Part shown: one piece after another, positions 53,237 to 62,152 of the stretch | Position numbering within the stretch: the first letter of the stretch is position 1 | Layout of the letters: each line of letters starts with the position of its first letter | Assembly (NCBI RefSeq): GCF_001044395.1 | Contig: NZ_JANU01000010.1 | Location: 19,556 to 83,555, forward strand | DNA: 64,000 nt | DNA from: Caenimonas sp. SL110 | Lineage (GTDB): Bacteria; Pseudomonadota; Gammaproteobacteria; Burkholderiales; Burkholderiaceae_C | Reading direction: 5' to 3' | Notes under the pieces: generated by a model | What the model saw: the letters and a program-made list of their open reading frames with translations, nothing else | The model's database searches: none | Told to the model about the DNA's origin: nothing | Position numbers and translations under genes: made by a program

Positions 53237-54205
53237 ATGAAGTTTTTCCGGCAAATTGCCATCGCCCTCGCGGCCAGCGTGTGCGCGTTCGGCGCTGCGT
53301 CACAGACCTATCCCGACAGGCCGATCCGCATCGTCGTGCCATTCCCGGCTGGCGGCGGCACCGACTCCCTCACACGGCTCATCGCCAACGCGGCCACCAC
53401 CAAGTACGGCTGGACCGTTGTCGTCGAAAACAAGCCCGGTGCCGGCGGAAACCTTGCACTGGACACAGTCGCAAAAGCCAAGCCCGACGGCTATACGCTT
53501 GTCATGGCGCAGACGGACAACGCTGTCCTCAACCCGCTGCTGTACAGCAAGCTGCCCTATGACCCGATCAAGGACTTCGAGCCCATCGGAACAATCGCGC
53601 GCGGTGCCGCCGTGCTTGTGGTCAAGGCCGACTCGCCATACAAGTCGCTTGCCGACATCGTTGCCGCGGCCAAGGCCAAACCGGGTGTGCTGACGTTTGC
53701 TTCGCCGGGCACCGGCACGGTGGCACACCTCATCGAGCAACTGTGGGAAGGCGCTTCCGGTATCAAGCTCACCCACGTGCCGTATCGCGGCGTGGCGCAG
53801 GCGCTGCCCGACCTGATCGGCGGCCAGGTCGACATGTACATGGGCTCGGTGCCGACCATGCAAAGCCACATCGAAGGCGGCAAGGTCCGCGCGCTCGGCG
53901 TGACATCCGGCCAGCGCTCTAGCGTGCTCAAGACGGTGCCGACCTACACCGAAGCCGGCATCAAGGGCGTGGAGCTGGCCAGCGTGTGGGGACTCATGGC
54001 TCCTGCGGGCACCCCAAAGACCGTCATCGACAAGTGGAACGCCGCCATCAATGAGCTGGTCGTCCAGGCCGACGTGCGCCAGAAGATCCTGGACAGTGGT
54101 GGCGAAATCATCGCCGGCACGCCAAGGCAGATGGCCGAGCAGTACGCCGCAGACCGCAACAAGCTTGCGCCTGTCGTCCAGAAAGCCAACATCAAACTCG
54201 ACTGA
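53237..54205 (+). CDS. Tripartite tricarboxylate transporter (Bug/TctC) substrate-binding protein
   Basis: 322 residues, signal peptide (FRQIAIALAASVCAFGAASQ), then the Bug opening YPDRPIRIVVPFPAGGGTDSLTRLIAN and FASPGTGTVAHLIEQLW. AGGAGA lies before the ATG. No membrane subunits nearby. Between a hydroxyacid dehydrogenase and an aldolase, it probably binds the organic acid that the operon degrades. Confidence 0.92.
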   Translation: MKFFRQIAIALAASVCAFGAASQTYPDRPIRIVVPFPAGGGTDSLTRLIANAATTKYGWTVVVENKPGAGGNLALDTVAKAKPDGYTLVMAQTDNAVLNPLLYSKLPYDPIKDFEPIGTIARGAAVLVVKADSPYKSLADIVAAAKAKPGVLTFASPGTGTVAHLIEQLWEGASGIKLTHVPYRGVAQALPDLIGGQVDMYMGSVPTMQSHIEGGKVRALGVTSGQRSSVLKTVPTYTEAGIKGVELASVWGLMAPAGTPKTVIDKWNAAINELVVQADVRQKILDSGGEIIAGTPRQMAEQYAADRNKLAPVVQKANIKLD

Positions 54206-54220
54206 AGCAGACACATCCCC

Positions 54221-54895
54221 ATGAACAACGGACTTCGAATCCTCAAGCGGCAACGTGCCGTCGACCTGGCGCTCGCGCGCGAATTTCTCGACGTTCCGGT
54301 GGCGAACGTGAGCGACTGCATGGCGCGGATGACAGCCGGCGGTGCACGCCTTCGCCCGATGCACTCGGGTGGTCGTATGGCCGGCCCCGCGCTGACGATC
54401 AAGACACGCCCCGGCGACAACCTGATGATCCACAAGGCGCTGCAACTCGCCAGGCCAGGTGACGTCATCGTGGTTGACGGAGGCGGTGACCTCACCAATT
54501 CGCTGATCGGTGAGATCATGATCGGCGACGCCATCCGCCAGCAGCTTGGCGGCGTGGTGATCGATGGCGCGATACGCGACGCCGACTGGATCGCGGCATC
54601 TCCCTTCCCGGTCTTTGCGGCCGGTGTCACACACCGTGGGCCCTACAAGGACGGCCCAGGCGAAATCAATGTGCCCATCGCCATCGATGGCATGGTCATT
54701 GAGCCGGGCGATCTGGTCATCGGGGACGGAGACGGGATTCTTTGCGTGCCGTTCGACGATGTCGCAAGCCTGCTGGAGATGGCGCGCAAGAAGCAGGATG
54801 TCGAAGCGAAGATGGTCGCGGATATCGCTTCAGGAACATTCGACCGTTCGTGGGTCGACGCCACCCTCACGCGGCTGAACTGCTACATCGAATAG
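54221..54895 (+). CDS. RraA-family aldolase (paralogue of the gene at 15547)
   Basis: 224 residues, same length and landmarks as the first RraA protein (VANVSDCMARMTAGGARLRPMHSGG, DVIVVDGGGDLTNSLIGEIMIGDA, GAIRDADWIA, GPYKDGPGEINVPIAIDGMVIEPGDLVIGDGDG). Most conserved blocks are identical; differences cluster at the C-terminus and around residues 105-130. Enzymatic members cleave 4-hydroxy-4-methyl-2-oxoglutarate or 4-carboxy-4-hydroxy-2-oxoadipate. Here the partner genes are a DUF1932 dehydrogenase and a Bug receptor, not an aminotransferase. Confidence 0.85.
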   Translation: MNNGLRILKRQRAVDLALAREFLDVPVANVSDCMARMTAGGARLRPMHSGGRMAGPALTIKTRPGDNLMIHKALQLARPGDVIVVDGGGDLTNSLIGEIMIGDAIRQQLGGVVIDGAIRDADWIAASPFPVFAAGVTHRGPYKDGPGEINVPIAIDGMVIEPGDLVIGDGDGILCVPFDDVASLLEMARKKQDVEAKMVADIASGTFDRSWVDATLTRLNCYIE

Positions 54896-54912
54896 CCGGC
54901 ACCTCACAAGCG

Positions 54913-56085
54913 CTACGCCCGCAGCAGCCTTGGCACTGCCTTGCCCCGCCCCCCATCCGGAAACAGTGCACGCGCCGTTCGCTCCGGCTCCAGCCGGAAG
55001 GTCTCCGCGCACGCTGCAGCGATCAGCGTATCCAGCCCCAGCGTGGGCTTGAGGTCACGGCCTTCAAACAGGTTGCCCGGCCCAAGGCCAGGCCAGTCGG
55101 AGATGACCCGCCCGCCCTGCACCGCCCCGCCGAGCAGCATGGCAGCGGACGCCGTGCCGTGGTCCGTGCCGCCGGTGCCATTGGCTGCAGCGGTTCGTCC
55201 GAACTCCGTCGCGACCAGGACGACCGTGTCTGCCCATGCAGCGCCCATGCCGTCGCGCAGCGCGCCGATCAGGCCGTCGAGCCCGCGCAGTTCCCTTGCG
55301 AGGCGCGCGTTCTGTCCGCTGTGCGTATCCCAGCCGCCTGTTTCGATCATCGCGATGCGCGGTCCGTCGGCGCGAGCCAGAAAGCCCGCCGCCATGCGAC
55401 CGATCGCGGCGCCATCCTGCCGTCTTGCGCCGCCGCCCATGCTCTCGCCGGCCATGCCGCGTGCCTCCAGCGCCGAGTTCCACAACGGATGCAGCTGGCG
55501 ATCGGTCGCATACAACTGCTGCACCCGCATGAGCAGGTCCTCGTTGGCTTCGGGCAAGGCTGACTGCGCATAGGTCGTGACCGCGACTGCGCCCTGCATC
55601 GTCAGGGGCACAGCGGCCGAGAACGCAATGGCTTGCCTGCCGTCCCGTGGCAGCAAGGCAAGCAGGCGATTCATCCAGCCATCCTTCAACTGGTAGGGCG
55701 CCCTGCCGCCCGTCTCCAGCACGTTCTGGGCATCGAAGTGCGATCTGTCGCGATAGGGCGACGCGACCGCGTGCACGAAGCTGGCTTGCCCTGCCGCGTA
55801 AAGCTCACGCAGCTTTGGCAATGCCGGATGCAGCGCAAAGGTGCCGTCCAGTTTCAATGCAGTGGCCGCATCGATCGCCAGCGCGCCACGCAGGCTGGCG
55901 TAAGCGGGTTCGGCATAGGGGATCACGGTATTGAGGCCATCCGCCGCGCCGCGCTGCATGATGAAAATGAAACGCCGCTCGGTGGCTGCCTGCGCAAACA
56001 GCACCTGCGGAGCGGCCAGCAATGTCGCAGCGCCCAGAAAACTGCGTCGATCCATGTTCATCGTGTTCACCATCGCCAGCGTCAT
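54913..56085 (-). CDS. DUF1501 protein
   Basis: 390 residues. A twin-Arg-like signal (MDRRSFLGAATLLAAPQVLFAQA) heads the mature protein, and the DUF1501 pattern follows: FIMQRGAADGLNTVIPYAEPAYASLRG, then GWDTHSGQNARLARELRGLDGLIGALRDGMGAAWADTVVLVATEFGRTAAANGTGGTDHGTASAAMLLGG. The alkaline-phosphatase-like GTDHGTA block is kept. The family is exported and always paired with DUF1800; function unproven. Start at 56085, two bases after the DUF1800 stop. Confidence 0.92.
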   Translation of the reverse strand: MTLAMVNTMNMDRRSFLGAATLLAAPQVLFAQAATERRFIFIMQRGAADGLNTVIPYAEPAYASLRGALAIDAATALKLDGTFALHPALPKLRELYAAGQASFVHAVASPYRDRSHFDAQNVLETGGRAPYQLKDGWMNRLLALLPRDGRQAIAFSAAVPLTMQGAVAVTTYAQSALPEANEDLLMRVQQLYATDRQLHPLWNSALEARGMAGESMGGGARRQDGAAIGRMAAGFLARADGPRIAMIETGGWDTHSGQNARLARELRGLDGLIGALRDGMGAAWADTVVLVATEFGRTAAANGTGGTDHGTASAAMLLGGAVQGGRVISDWPGLGPGNLFEGRDLKPTLGLDTLIAAACAETFRLEPERTARALFPDGGRGKAVPRLLRA

Positions 56086-56087
56086 CG

Positions 56088-57434
56088 TTACCGCCTCAGG
56101 AATTCTGGTGAAACCAGCAACAGCGCAAGCGCCGTGCCGCCGCTGTCAGCACGGGCAATTGCAGTTGCCGTGGCTTCGCTCAACGCGCCAGGCAACACCC
56201 GGGGTGCCAGCGCACGGGCTTCCACCGCATCGCCCGCCTCTTGTGCGAGGCGCTGCGCAACTTCGACGCGCCGCATCAGCGCATCGGGTGCGGCCCACGT
56301 GGCTGCGATGTCGTTGTAGCCCGCAGGCGAGCCAGGCCGCCACACAGGCTGGCCCAGCTGGGTCATCAGGTTGGCGGCCTGGGTCGGCGCCATCTCGCTG
56401 CGTCCGGTGGCGCGCAGGCTAGAAACCGACCAGTCCCACGGCGACTTGAACTTCACGCCATCCGGCCGCCACGCCTGGTCCGACGCGATCAGTTCGCGAT
56501 AGACGCTCGCGAGGTCACCGCCGGTGCGCGCAAACGTGTCTGCCAGCCGCTGCACCAGCGCCTGAGGCGGATCGTCCGCGACGAAGTGGCGTGCCAGCTT
56601 GCGTGCGATGGAAAGCGCGGTGGCCGGTGCAGCCGCCAGGTCGTGGATCACCGCGCGCGCTTGGCCCTCGCCGCCTTCGGGATAGGTCTTTCCAAGAATG
56701 GTGCGAGCGCCGGGCTCGTGCAGTGCAGGAACGAAGCGGAAGCTTGCCGCGCCTGCGTCTGCGCGTGCCGCGTCTCCCGGCAAGGTCCATCCGGTCAGGG
56801 CGCGTGCGAACTCTTTCACGTCGTCCTGGGTGTAGCCGCTGCGCACACCAAGCGTGTGCAATTCCAGGATCTCGCGCGCAAGGTTTTCGTTCAGACCGCG
56901 GCCGCGTGCGCCCACTGTGCTGGACGGTCCTGCCGATTGCGCCTGGTCAAGGTACAGCAGCATGGCCGGGTGCCGCAAGGCCGCCAGCAAAAGGTCTTCG
57001 AACCGGCCCAGCACGTTGGGTCGAATCGCATCGGCCTCGAAGCTTCCCGCAAGTGCGACGATCAGCAGCTTGTCCACCGAGACAGCGAAGTGGTTGGACC
57101 AGAAGTGCACCAGCCGCTCGATGAAAGGCGTTGGCGTCTGCAGCGCGCTGGTCATGCGTGCGCCGATCGCCGCCTGGTAGTCCCTGCGGCCATCGCGCAG
57201 GTAGGCCTCGCGAATGCCGCTGCGCAGGTCCTGCGGCGCCTGCCGCACCGAGCGCTGCATGTTGTTCCAGACTTCGACCAGCGCCGATGTGCGAGCCTGC
57301 GAACGCCACGGCGCCGGTAGTGGGTCATACGCATCGAATTGGGTAAGCAGCCAGCGCTGCGGGTCGGCCGGCGGCGCATCGGAGGGCCGCGCGCCAAGGC
57401 CGAAGCGATTGAAGGCGATTGCTGGGGCACTCAT
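56088..57434 (-). CDS. DUF1800 protein
   Basis: About 448 residues from the ATG at 57434 (MSAPAIAFNRFGLGARPSD, the canonical family start), with the conserved LVHFWSNHFAVSVDKLL and ENLAREILELHTLGVRSGYTQDDVKEFARALTGWTL blocks. Standard partner of DUF1501 proteins; both are believed to be exported, with no established activity. No ribosome binding site is visible. The 27 bases at its 5' end recur near 62.07 kb. Confidence 0.9.
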   Translation of the reverse strand: MSAPAIAFNRFGLGARPSDAPPADPQRWLLTQFDAYDPLPAPWRSQARTSALVEVWNNMQRSVRQAPQDLRSGIREAYLRDGRRDYQAAIGARMTSALQTPTPFIERLVHFWSNHFAVSVDKLLIVALAGSFEADAIRPNVLGRFEDLLLAALRHPAMLLYLDQAQSAGPSSTVGARGRGLNENLAREILELHTLGVRSGYTQDDVKEFARALTGWTLPGDAARADAGAASFRFVPALHEPGARTILGKTYPEGGEGQARAVIHDLAAAPATALSIARKLARHFVADDPPQALVQRLADTFARTGGDLASVYRELIASDQAWRPDGVKFKSPWDWSVSSLRATGRSEMAPTQAANLMTQLGQPVWRPGSPAGYNDIAATWAAPDALMRRVEVAQRLAQEAGDAVEARALAPRVLPGALSEATATAIARADSGGTALALLLVSPEFLRR

Positions 57435-57594
57435 GCAGATATTGTGAATCGTGCGATGGCGATTGGGGGTTTTGGGAGTGTTTCGGGGAGGTAAATGCGG
57501 GATGGGGAGTTGCGGGGCTGGGTCTGGCCGGAAGCAGACATCCAAGGGGCTGTACGTAACGTCTGAAGCGGCCCCGAGACGAATGTCGCCGATC

Positions 57595-60500
57595 TCAGCT
57601 GTCGAGCCTCGGCGTCACCGCTATCTTGAAGCGTTCGAAAGCGCCCGCCAGCGCGATAGCCCCGTCGCCAAGATCCTGGAGGCTGCGGTCCGGCGCCGAC
57701 GATTCAATATCCACAGCGAGTTCCCGGAGGCGGTTCGCGGCGACGGTTCCTGCGCTCCCCACGAGCTTGTGCGCAACTTGACGGACCAATTCCCTGTCCC
57801 CGCTACGGACATGAGACACCAGCAAAGCGGTGTCTCTTTCAGTGGTCTCCAGGAATATTGCCAGGACCTTGCGTGCAAGCTCATCATCGAAATCACATCG
57901 CTCGTCAAACTCAGCAGCGTCAAACTCAGCAGCGTCAAACTCTGCGGCGTCAATAGCTCTCGCAGGATGCACATCCTGATCTGGCGGTAGCCAACGATCC
58001 AGGACCTCGCGCATCCTCGCAATGTCCACGGGCTTGGAGATCATTGCGTTCATGCCGGCCTGCGCGCATCGCGCTGCCCCCCTCTCCGGCGTTGCTCCGG
58101 TAAGAGCGACAATCCCGCCCTGGAACCCGAGTTCGCGCAGGCGGGTCGCCGCCGCGTACCCATCCATGCCCGGCATCTCGCAATCCATCAAAACAAGAGA
58201 CGCATTCAAGGCCATCGCGCGCTCGACCGCGCCTGCGCCATCGCCAGCTGTCTCGACCCTGCGCACTCCCAATCGGGTGAGAAGCTCGCAGGCGACGAAG
58301 CGATTGACCTCATTGTCGTCCGCCACGAGAACTACACCTGAATCGCGGGCAATGTGAATCAGCACGCCCTCTGACGCGTCTGACCCCGCACCGTCGCAAT
58401 CCGCGGTTGGCTCGAACGGCAATTTCAGGACAAAGGTACTGCCCCTTCCCAGTTCACTGGTGACTGTGATGTCCCCACCCATGAGCCGCGCAAGGTCGCG
58501 CGAGATTGCCAGCCCCAGCCCGGTTCCACCAAATCTGCCGGCAGTCGTCGAGTCGGCTTGCTGGAAACGCTGGAACAGTGCATCCACAGTCACTTCGCTC
58601 ATGCCCATGCCGTGATCCTTGATTTCAGTGACAAGCACATCACCTTGCTCGCAGGAGACGGTGAGGCTCACCGTTCCCTTGCCCGTGAATTTGACGGCGT
58701 TGGATAGCAGGTTTTGCAGGATCTGCCGAAGCCGGAATCCGTCCAGCTTCACAAAACGGGGAACATCGCCCGCTCGGGCGAGGATGAACTCCAACCCCTT
58801 CTCCTCGCACCGCGCACGAAATACCGTCTCGAGTTCGTCAAGCAGGGCACCATGGTCAAAGGGTGCGGCCACGACATCCAGCTTGCCCGCCTCCAGTTTG
58901 CTGTCGTCGAGCAATTCGTTGATCAACTGCAGCAACGATTGCGCGCTACCCTGAGCCATCTGTGCGTAGCGGGTGATGCTCGCTGCGTCGGCGCTGTTGC
59001 AAATCAGGCGCAGCAGCGTCAGGACACCGTGAAGCGGCGTCCGCATTTCGTGGCTGACTGTCGCGACGAATTCACTCTTTGCCTGGTTGGAGCGTTCCGC
59101 TGCTGCCTTCGCCCGTTGGAGTTCACTCTCCATGGTCTTGCGCAGGGTGATGTCGGTGTTCGTGCCTGTCACTCGCAGGGCGCGCCCGGAAGCATCCCGT
59201 TCGACGACCCGCCCTTGCACCAGGAACCAGACCTCATCGCCGGAAGGCGCCACGATTCTGTGTTCGCTGGTGAAGCGGCTTGCTTCGCCCCTTAGCGCAG
59301 AAAGCCACGCATTTCTAACAGCTTTCCGCTCTTGTTCAGGAATGCGCGCAACCAGTGTGGCCATCAATGTTTCGACAGGAGCGGGCGACTGCCCCATCAG
59401 CTCGGACCATCGCTCGGAAAGATAAAGTATGTCTGCGCCGACGTCGTAATCCCAGAGAACGACGCGCGATGCCTCGAGGGCGCGGTTTTGTCGTTCCTCG
59501 CTCCGACGCAGTGCATCGCGCATGCGCGCTTCTGCGGTCACATCCATGTATGTCGTTACGAATCCGCCGCCAGGAAGCGGTGCACCGCGAATGTCCAGCA
59601 CTCGCCCGCCGGGCCGGGTCCGGTGAAATGCGTGGGCAATGGGTTGACGCGCACGGCTGACGATGGCCTGAAACGAAGCGTCGGCGTCCGGGCCGTATTC
59701 CCCACGATCCGCGTTGTATCGGATGATCGTCTGGAAGTCAGGTCTGCCGTCCTTATAGATCGACTGCAAGTCAAGCAGCCGCCTGAATTCGGTGTTGTCG
59801 ATCAACATGCGCAGCGACTGGTCGAATGCGCTCACGCCGCACGGCAGGTTGTCGACAATGGCCGAGAGCAGTTCTTTAGCCGAGGACAGGCCGGTCTCGC
59901 GTTCATGCAGGTCCGTGATGTCCTGGAGCGTGCCGACCAGTCGCCGCGCCTGTCCGTCTTCGAACTCGACATGTCCGACGGAACGTACCCAGATCTGCGA
60001 ACCATCCGGGCGACGCATGGGCAACTGCAGGTCCCAGCCCTTGCCGTGCTTGAGCGCGGCCGTAGCTGCGGCGTCGATCAACTGGTTGGACGCGTCGTCG
60101 AAAAAGCGGCGGTGTCCGTCGAACCGAGGCTCGTAGTTCATGGGCACGCCGTGCAGCGTGTGCATCCCTGCCGTCCATGTCAATGTGCGATCCTGCATGT
60201 CGCTGATCCAGCCGCCAACTCGGGCCAGTGTCTCGGCGCGATTCAACATTGCATTGCTGCTGGCGAGCCTCTCGTTTTTGGCGCTGCGTGCAACCATGAC
60301 GTCGCGCGCCAAGGCGCTAAGCTCCGTCAGTTGCATACGCTGCGACTCCGTCAGCGACCTGGGCTCCCGGGCAATCACACATACGGTTCCGACGGCCAAA
60401 CCGTCTGGCATACGCACGGGCGCGCCGGCGTAAAACCGAATGTTGGGAGAGCCGACCACAAGGGGGTTCGCCGCGAATCGCGGGTCCTGCTGCGCATCCT

Positions 60501-60753
60501 CCACCACGAACACGCCATCACCGGCGATCGCCTTGTCGCAAAAAGCAATTGACCTGGGAGTTTCAGTGACACCCTCGAGGCCCCAGTTCGCCTTGAACCA
60601 CTGGCGGTCGGCATCCACGAGACTCACAAGCGCAATGGGCGTGTCGCACACGATTGACGCAAGCCTTGCAATCCTGTCAAAGACGGCTTCCGCCGGTGTG
60701 TCGAGCACCCCGAGGGACCTCAGTGTGCGAATGCGCGCCAACTCGCCTGTCAC
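57595..60753 (-). CDS. Hybrid sensor histidine kinase: GAF, three PAS, HisKA, HATPase, REC, Hpt
   Basis: About 1052 residues. Start is the GTG at 60753 with AGGAG seven bases upstream, not the farther ATG. Order: GAF (~1-150), three PAS domains (~170-300, 305-430, 435-555), HisKA with EFVATVSHEMRTPLHG (His568), HATPase (QILQNLLSNAVKFTG, GGTGLGLAI), receiver with LVLMDCEMPGMDG (Asp857) and Hpt with RQVAHKLVGSAGT (His995). A complete intramolecular phosphorelay for the cytoplasm; no membrane segment is seen. The output partner is not in the window. The linker before Hpt holds a repeat of EFDAA. Confidence 0.92.
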   Translation of the reverse strand: MTGELARIRTLRSLGVLDTPAEAVFDRIARLASIVCDTPIALVSLVDADRQWFKANWGLEGVTETPRSIAFCDKAIAGDGVFVVEDAQQDPRFAANPLVVGSPNIRFYAGAPVRMPDGLAVGTVCVIAREPRSLTESQRMQLTELSALARDVMVARSAKNERLASSNAMLNRAETLARVGGWISDMQDRTLTWTAGMHTLHGVPMNYEPRFDGHRRFFDDASNQLIDAAATAALKHGKGWDLQLPMRRPDGSQIWVRSVGHVEFEDGQARRLVGTLQDITDLHERETGLSSAKELLSAIVDNLPCGVSAFDQSLRMLIDNTEFRRLLDLQSIYKDGRPDFQTIIRYNADRGEYGPDADASFQAIVSRARQPIAHAFHRTRPGGRVLDIRGAPLPGGGFVTTYMDVTAEARMRDALRRSEERQNRALEASRVVLWDYDVGADILYLSERWSELMGQSPAPVETLMATLVARIPEQERKAVRNAWLSALRGEASRFTSEHRIVAPSGDEVWFLVQGRVVERDASGRALRVTGTNTDITLRKTMESELQRAKAAAERSNQAKSEFVATVSHEMRTPLHGVLTLLRLICNSADAASITRYAQMAQGSAQSLLQLINELLDDSKLEAGKLDVVAAPFDHGALLDELETVFRARCEEKGLEFILARAGDVPRFVKLDGFRLRQILQNLLSNAVKFTGKGTVSLTVSCEQGDVLVTEIKDHGMGMSEVTVDALFQRFQQADSTTAGRFGGTGLGLAISRDLARLMGGDITVTSELGRGSTFVLKLPFEPTADCDGAGSDASEGVLIHIARDSGVVLVADDNEVNRFVACELLTRLGVRRVETAGDGAGAVERAMALNASLVLMDCEMPGMDGYAAATRLRELGFQGGIVALTGATPERGAARCAQAGMNAMISKPVDIARMREVLDRWLPPDQDVHPARAIDAAEFDAAEFDAAEFDERCDFDDELARKVLAIFLETTERDTALLVSHVRSGDRELVRQVAHKLVGSAGTVAANRLRELAVDIESSAPDRSLQDLGDGAIALAGAFERFKIAVTPRLDS
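57903..57954 (-). repeat. 15-base in-frame tandem repeat (minisatellite) in the histidine kinase
   Basis: CGTCAAACTCAGCAG repeats three times with two changes in the third unit, then a partial fourth. Read on the coding strand it gives repeated DAAEF in the acidic linker between receiver and Hpt domains. Period divisible by three keeps frame, so copy number may vary between strains. Confidence 0.8.
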
Positions 60754-60838
60754 AGGGAGTCTCCTGTCTTGGTGGACTGATTCAGTCCCAAATCCGTACT
60801 GCTGAGTCCATCTTACATGGGGCCGACTCAGGCGACAC

Positions 60839-61348
60839 TTTGTTGGCGCGAGCCAACCGCGCGTTGGCATTGGCATCGCCAGCGCCATGCAGGCGAAGGG
60901 CGCAGATGCGCGCTACATACGAGTGTCCGCCGTTGGGCGCAACGCACTTGACTTTCACATGGTCTACTACCTGGGCCAATTGACTGCATCCGAACCGGAC
61001 GCTTTCTATCATGTGATCACGGCTGACAAGGGGATGGATCCGCTCATGCAGCATATGCAGGCAGCAGGTCTTCATGTCTCGCGTCATGAGAACGTTTACG
61101 ACATCCCGATCGTGAAGATGCCCGGAGCAGCACCGGATGAGGATAAGTTGTCGACGATCATGGCGTATTTGCTTGCGCGTGGAAGCCAGCGCCCCGCCTC
61201 CGCAAAAACCTTGTTGGGCTCGGCCAGCGCGTTGTTCCAACCGCGACTGGATGAAGCGAAGACTCAGGCTTTGCTCGACCAGTTAGAGAGCCAGGGCTTA
61301 TTCGTTCGCAACGGAAGTAAAGTGATTTACAGCTTTCCCAGCGATTGA
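60839..61348 (+). pseudogene. NYN/PIN-like protein gene, 5'-truncated
   Basis: The ATG at 60887 gives 153 residues: NALDFHMVYYLGQLTASEPDAFYHVITADKGMDPLMQHM and a C-terminal winged-helix-like part (SAKTLLGSASALFQPRLDEAKTQALLDQLESQGLFVRNGSKVIYSFP). These match the C-terminal two thirds of a PIN/NYN-like protein family that begins with a (V/L)IDxENV segment holding a catalytic Asp. Homology continues in frame upstream of the ATG (VGASQPRVGIGIASAMQAKG, from 60839), but an in-frame TGA at 60803 and unrelated sequence replace the expected first ~40 residues. The nuclease active site is therefore probably incomplete; the ATG reading may still be translated. Confidence 0.6.
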
Positions 61349-61380
61349 AGTCCGGGGTTCATCATTTCCAAAGGCTCAAC

Positions 61381-62058
61381 ATGCAATTCGACGACGTCAT
61401 CCTCGGCCGCCGCAGCATCCGCGGCTACAAACCAGACCCGGTTCCGCGGGCGCTGATCGAGGAGATCATTGCGCTGGCGATGCGCGCCCCGTCGTCCATG
61501 AACACCCAGCCCTGGAACTTCTACGTCGTCACCGGCGATGCGCTCAACCGCATTCGCGCAGGCAACACCGAACGCATGATCGCAGGCGTCCCCCAGTCGC
61601 GTGAGTTCCGCACCGGCGAGGCCTTTGGCGGACAGCACCGCGAGCGGCAGATCGGTGTCGCCAAACAATTGTTCTCGGCAATGGGGATCGCGCGGGACGA
61701 CGCCGCCATGCGCCAGGATTGGGTCATGCGGGGCTTTCGCCAGTTCGACGCGCCGGTTTGCGTCATCGTCACTTATGACCGCGTGCTCGCCAGCAGCGAC
61801 GATACGGCCTTCGACTGCGGCGCTGTCTCCACCGCGCTCGTCAATGCCGCCTGGTCGCGGGGCCTGGGTTGCGTCATCAACAGCCAGGGAATCATGCAGT
61901 CGCCGGTGGTGCGCGAGCACGCTGGCATTGCTGCAGACCAGGTGATCATGAAGAGCATCGCGCTCGGCTGGCCGGACGAGACCTTCCCGGCCAACGCGGT
62001 GGTGTCCGAACGCAAGAGCGTCAGCGAGGCCTGCGTTTTCGTGGGCTTTCCTGAGTAG
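61381..62058 (+). CDS. Nitroreductase family protein
   Basis: 225 residues from the ATG at 61381 (AAAGG six bases upstream). FMN-binding pattern of the nitroreductase fold: RRSIRGYKPDPVPRALIEEIIALAMRAPSSMNTQPWNFYVVTG at the start and GAVSTALVNAAWSRGLGCVINSQGIMQSP in the middle. Family members reduce nitro groups or quinones with NAD(P)H. Stand-alone gene followed by a 94-base spacer with relic sequence. Confidence 0.93.
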   Translation: MQFDDVILGRRSIRGYKPDPVPRALIEEIIALAMRAPSSMNTQPWNFYVVTGDALNRIRAGNTERMIAGVPQSREFRTGEAFGGQHRERQIGVAKQLFSAMGIARDDAAMRQDWVMRGFRQFDAPVCVIVTYDRVLASSDDTAFDCGAVSTALVNAAWSRGLGCVINSQGIMQSPVVREHAGIAADQVIMKSIALGWPDETFPANAVVSERKSVSEACVFVGFPE

Positions 62059-62067
62059 GCACGTCCT

Positions 62068-62145
62068 AAGCGTTTGAAGGCGATGGCTGGGGCATCGCTG
62101 GTCCGTCATGACGAGAATGATGCGGGGCTTTTCGTTCGTGTCCTT
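62068..62145 (-). other. Relic fragments in the nitroreductase/enolase-superfamily spacer
   Basis: On the minus strand, 62145-62095 reads EKPRIILVMTDQR, like the first strand of a sulfatase/alkaline-phosphatase-type enzyme. It is followed by 27 bases (62094-62068) that match the 5' end of the DUF1800 gene at 57429-57403 with two mismatches (APAIAFKRL against APAIAFNRF). Neither continues as a gene. They look like remnants of lost genes. Confidence 0.4.
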
Positions 62146-62152
62146 GCTCCCT

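Noticed and set aside
54913..57434. DUF1501/DUF1800 pair as a novel system
   Set aside because: This pairing is widespread and already described as conserved exported partners, though of unknown function.
57435..57594. Possible terminator or small gene between the histidine kinase and DUF1800 genes
   Set aside because: Only a five-base GTCTG/CAGAC stem and no ribosome site with a plausible frame; nothing supported in this 160-base gap.
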